In this document: one piece after another, positions 6,006-6,254 of the stretch
Position numbering within the stretch: the stretch's first letter is position 1
Layout of the letters: each line of letters starts with the position of its first letter
Source: an uncultured Bacteroidales bacterium
GTDB lineage: Bacteria > Bacteroidota > Bacteroidia > Bacteroidales > Paludibacteraceae
DNA: 6,254 nucleotides
Assembly: GCA_946184195.1 (NCBI GenBank)
Contig: CAMHEP010000083.1
Coordinates: forward strand, 1 to 6,254
Direction of reading: 5' to 3'
Program-made: the position numbers and the translations under genes
Notes under the pieces: generated by a model
Seen by the model: only the letters and a program-made list of their open reading frames with translations
What the model was told of the DNA's origin: nothing
The model's database searches: none

Positions 6006-6254
6006 ATGAAACGCTTTTATCTGATAGTAGGGATGGTGGTTAGCGGCTTTATGGTCGCCTTCTCAGCCGCGGTTACTCCGGCATCTGATATCCCCGCTTA
6101 CTACTCCGCAGCCGACGGGAAGTCCGGCGCACAACTATGGGCAGCTGTCAGTTCTGCTACTAACAAAGGTTTTAGTACGCTTGGTTATAGCGGGCTGTGG
6201 ACAGCCTATCGTACCACGGACACTTATCCCACAGATCCCAATAGTCCTGACTAT
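6006..6254 (+). CDS. Secreted endonuclease I-family nuclease (partial at 3' end)
   Basis: The first 83 codons of a gene that continues beyond the window. It starts with ATG about 70 nt after a strong promoter. The N-terminus MKRFYLIVGMVVSGFMVAFSA is a clear signal peptide (basic start, hydrophobic core, small residues), with cleavage expected around residues 21-26. The mature start resembles Bacteroidales endonuclease I proteins (EndA/endonuclease I family): IPAYYSAADGKSGAQLW, then LGYSGLWTAYRTTDTYP. In that family the Y-Y-x-x-A-x-G-K-S-G segment precedes the beta-beta-alpha-metal nuclease core, which is not inside the window, so catalytic residues cannot be checked. Likely role: periplasmic or extracellular degradation of DNA or RNA for nutrients. 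It has its own promoter and is not part of the upstream operon. Confidence 0.75.
   Translation, partial: MKRFYLIVGMVVSGFMVAFSAAVTPASDIPAYYSAADGKSGAQLWAAVSSATNKGFSTLGYSGLWTAYRTTDTYPTDPNSPDY

Overview
The window looks like a piece of a Bacteroidales chromosome (Bacteroidetes, gut or rumen type). The reasons are the Listeria-Bacteroides repeats, the multi-domain surface protein with a Bacteroidales-style C-terminal tail, a near-ideal Bacteroidales promoter (TTTG, 20-nt spacer, TAACTTTG), and a secreted endonuclease I of the type common in this order. I cannot name a genus or species. All supported genes are on the + strand.

Bases 1-5206 hold one very long surface-protein gene that enters from outside the window and is split by a +1 frame change near 2680-2748. 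The part before the break (1-2748) carries Listeria-Bacteroides (InlB B-type) repeats, Ig-like/BIG2-like domains and the first half of a jelly-roll-like module. The part after the break (to 5206) completes that module, adds more Ig-like domains and a short beta-helix-like region, and ends in a large Bacteroidales C-terminal region with a conserved tail. Joined, the visible protein is about 1,730 residues. The most economical reading is one adhesin-like exported protein interrupted by an indel, whether real or a sequence error. A CTT TGA C motif sits exactly at the stop, which makes programmed frameshifting worth testing, although I think it less likely.

Bases 5215-5836 hold two tightly spaced small genes: a 50-residue MKK...P...AGSG peptide, which is easily missed, and a 151-residue S24/S26-type serine peptidase with a Ser-His-Asp arrangement and no membrane anchor. 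The gaps are 8 and 13 nt, and a perfect 11-bp hairpin terminator follows at 5846-5880. The adhesin, peptide and peptidase therefore look like one transcription unit, and the peptide/peptidase pair is the best candidate for an under-described system here.

Bases 5881-6254 hold a promoter, an AT-rich 5' leader of about 70 nt, and the first 83 codons of a secreted endonuclease I-like protein, cut off by the window end. There is no gene-free stretch longer than about 170 bases.
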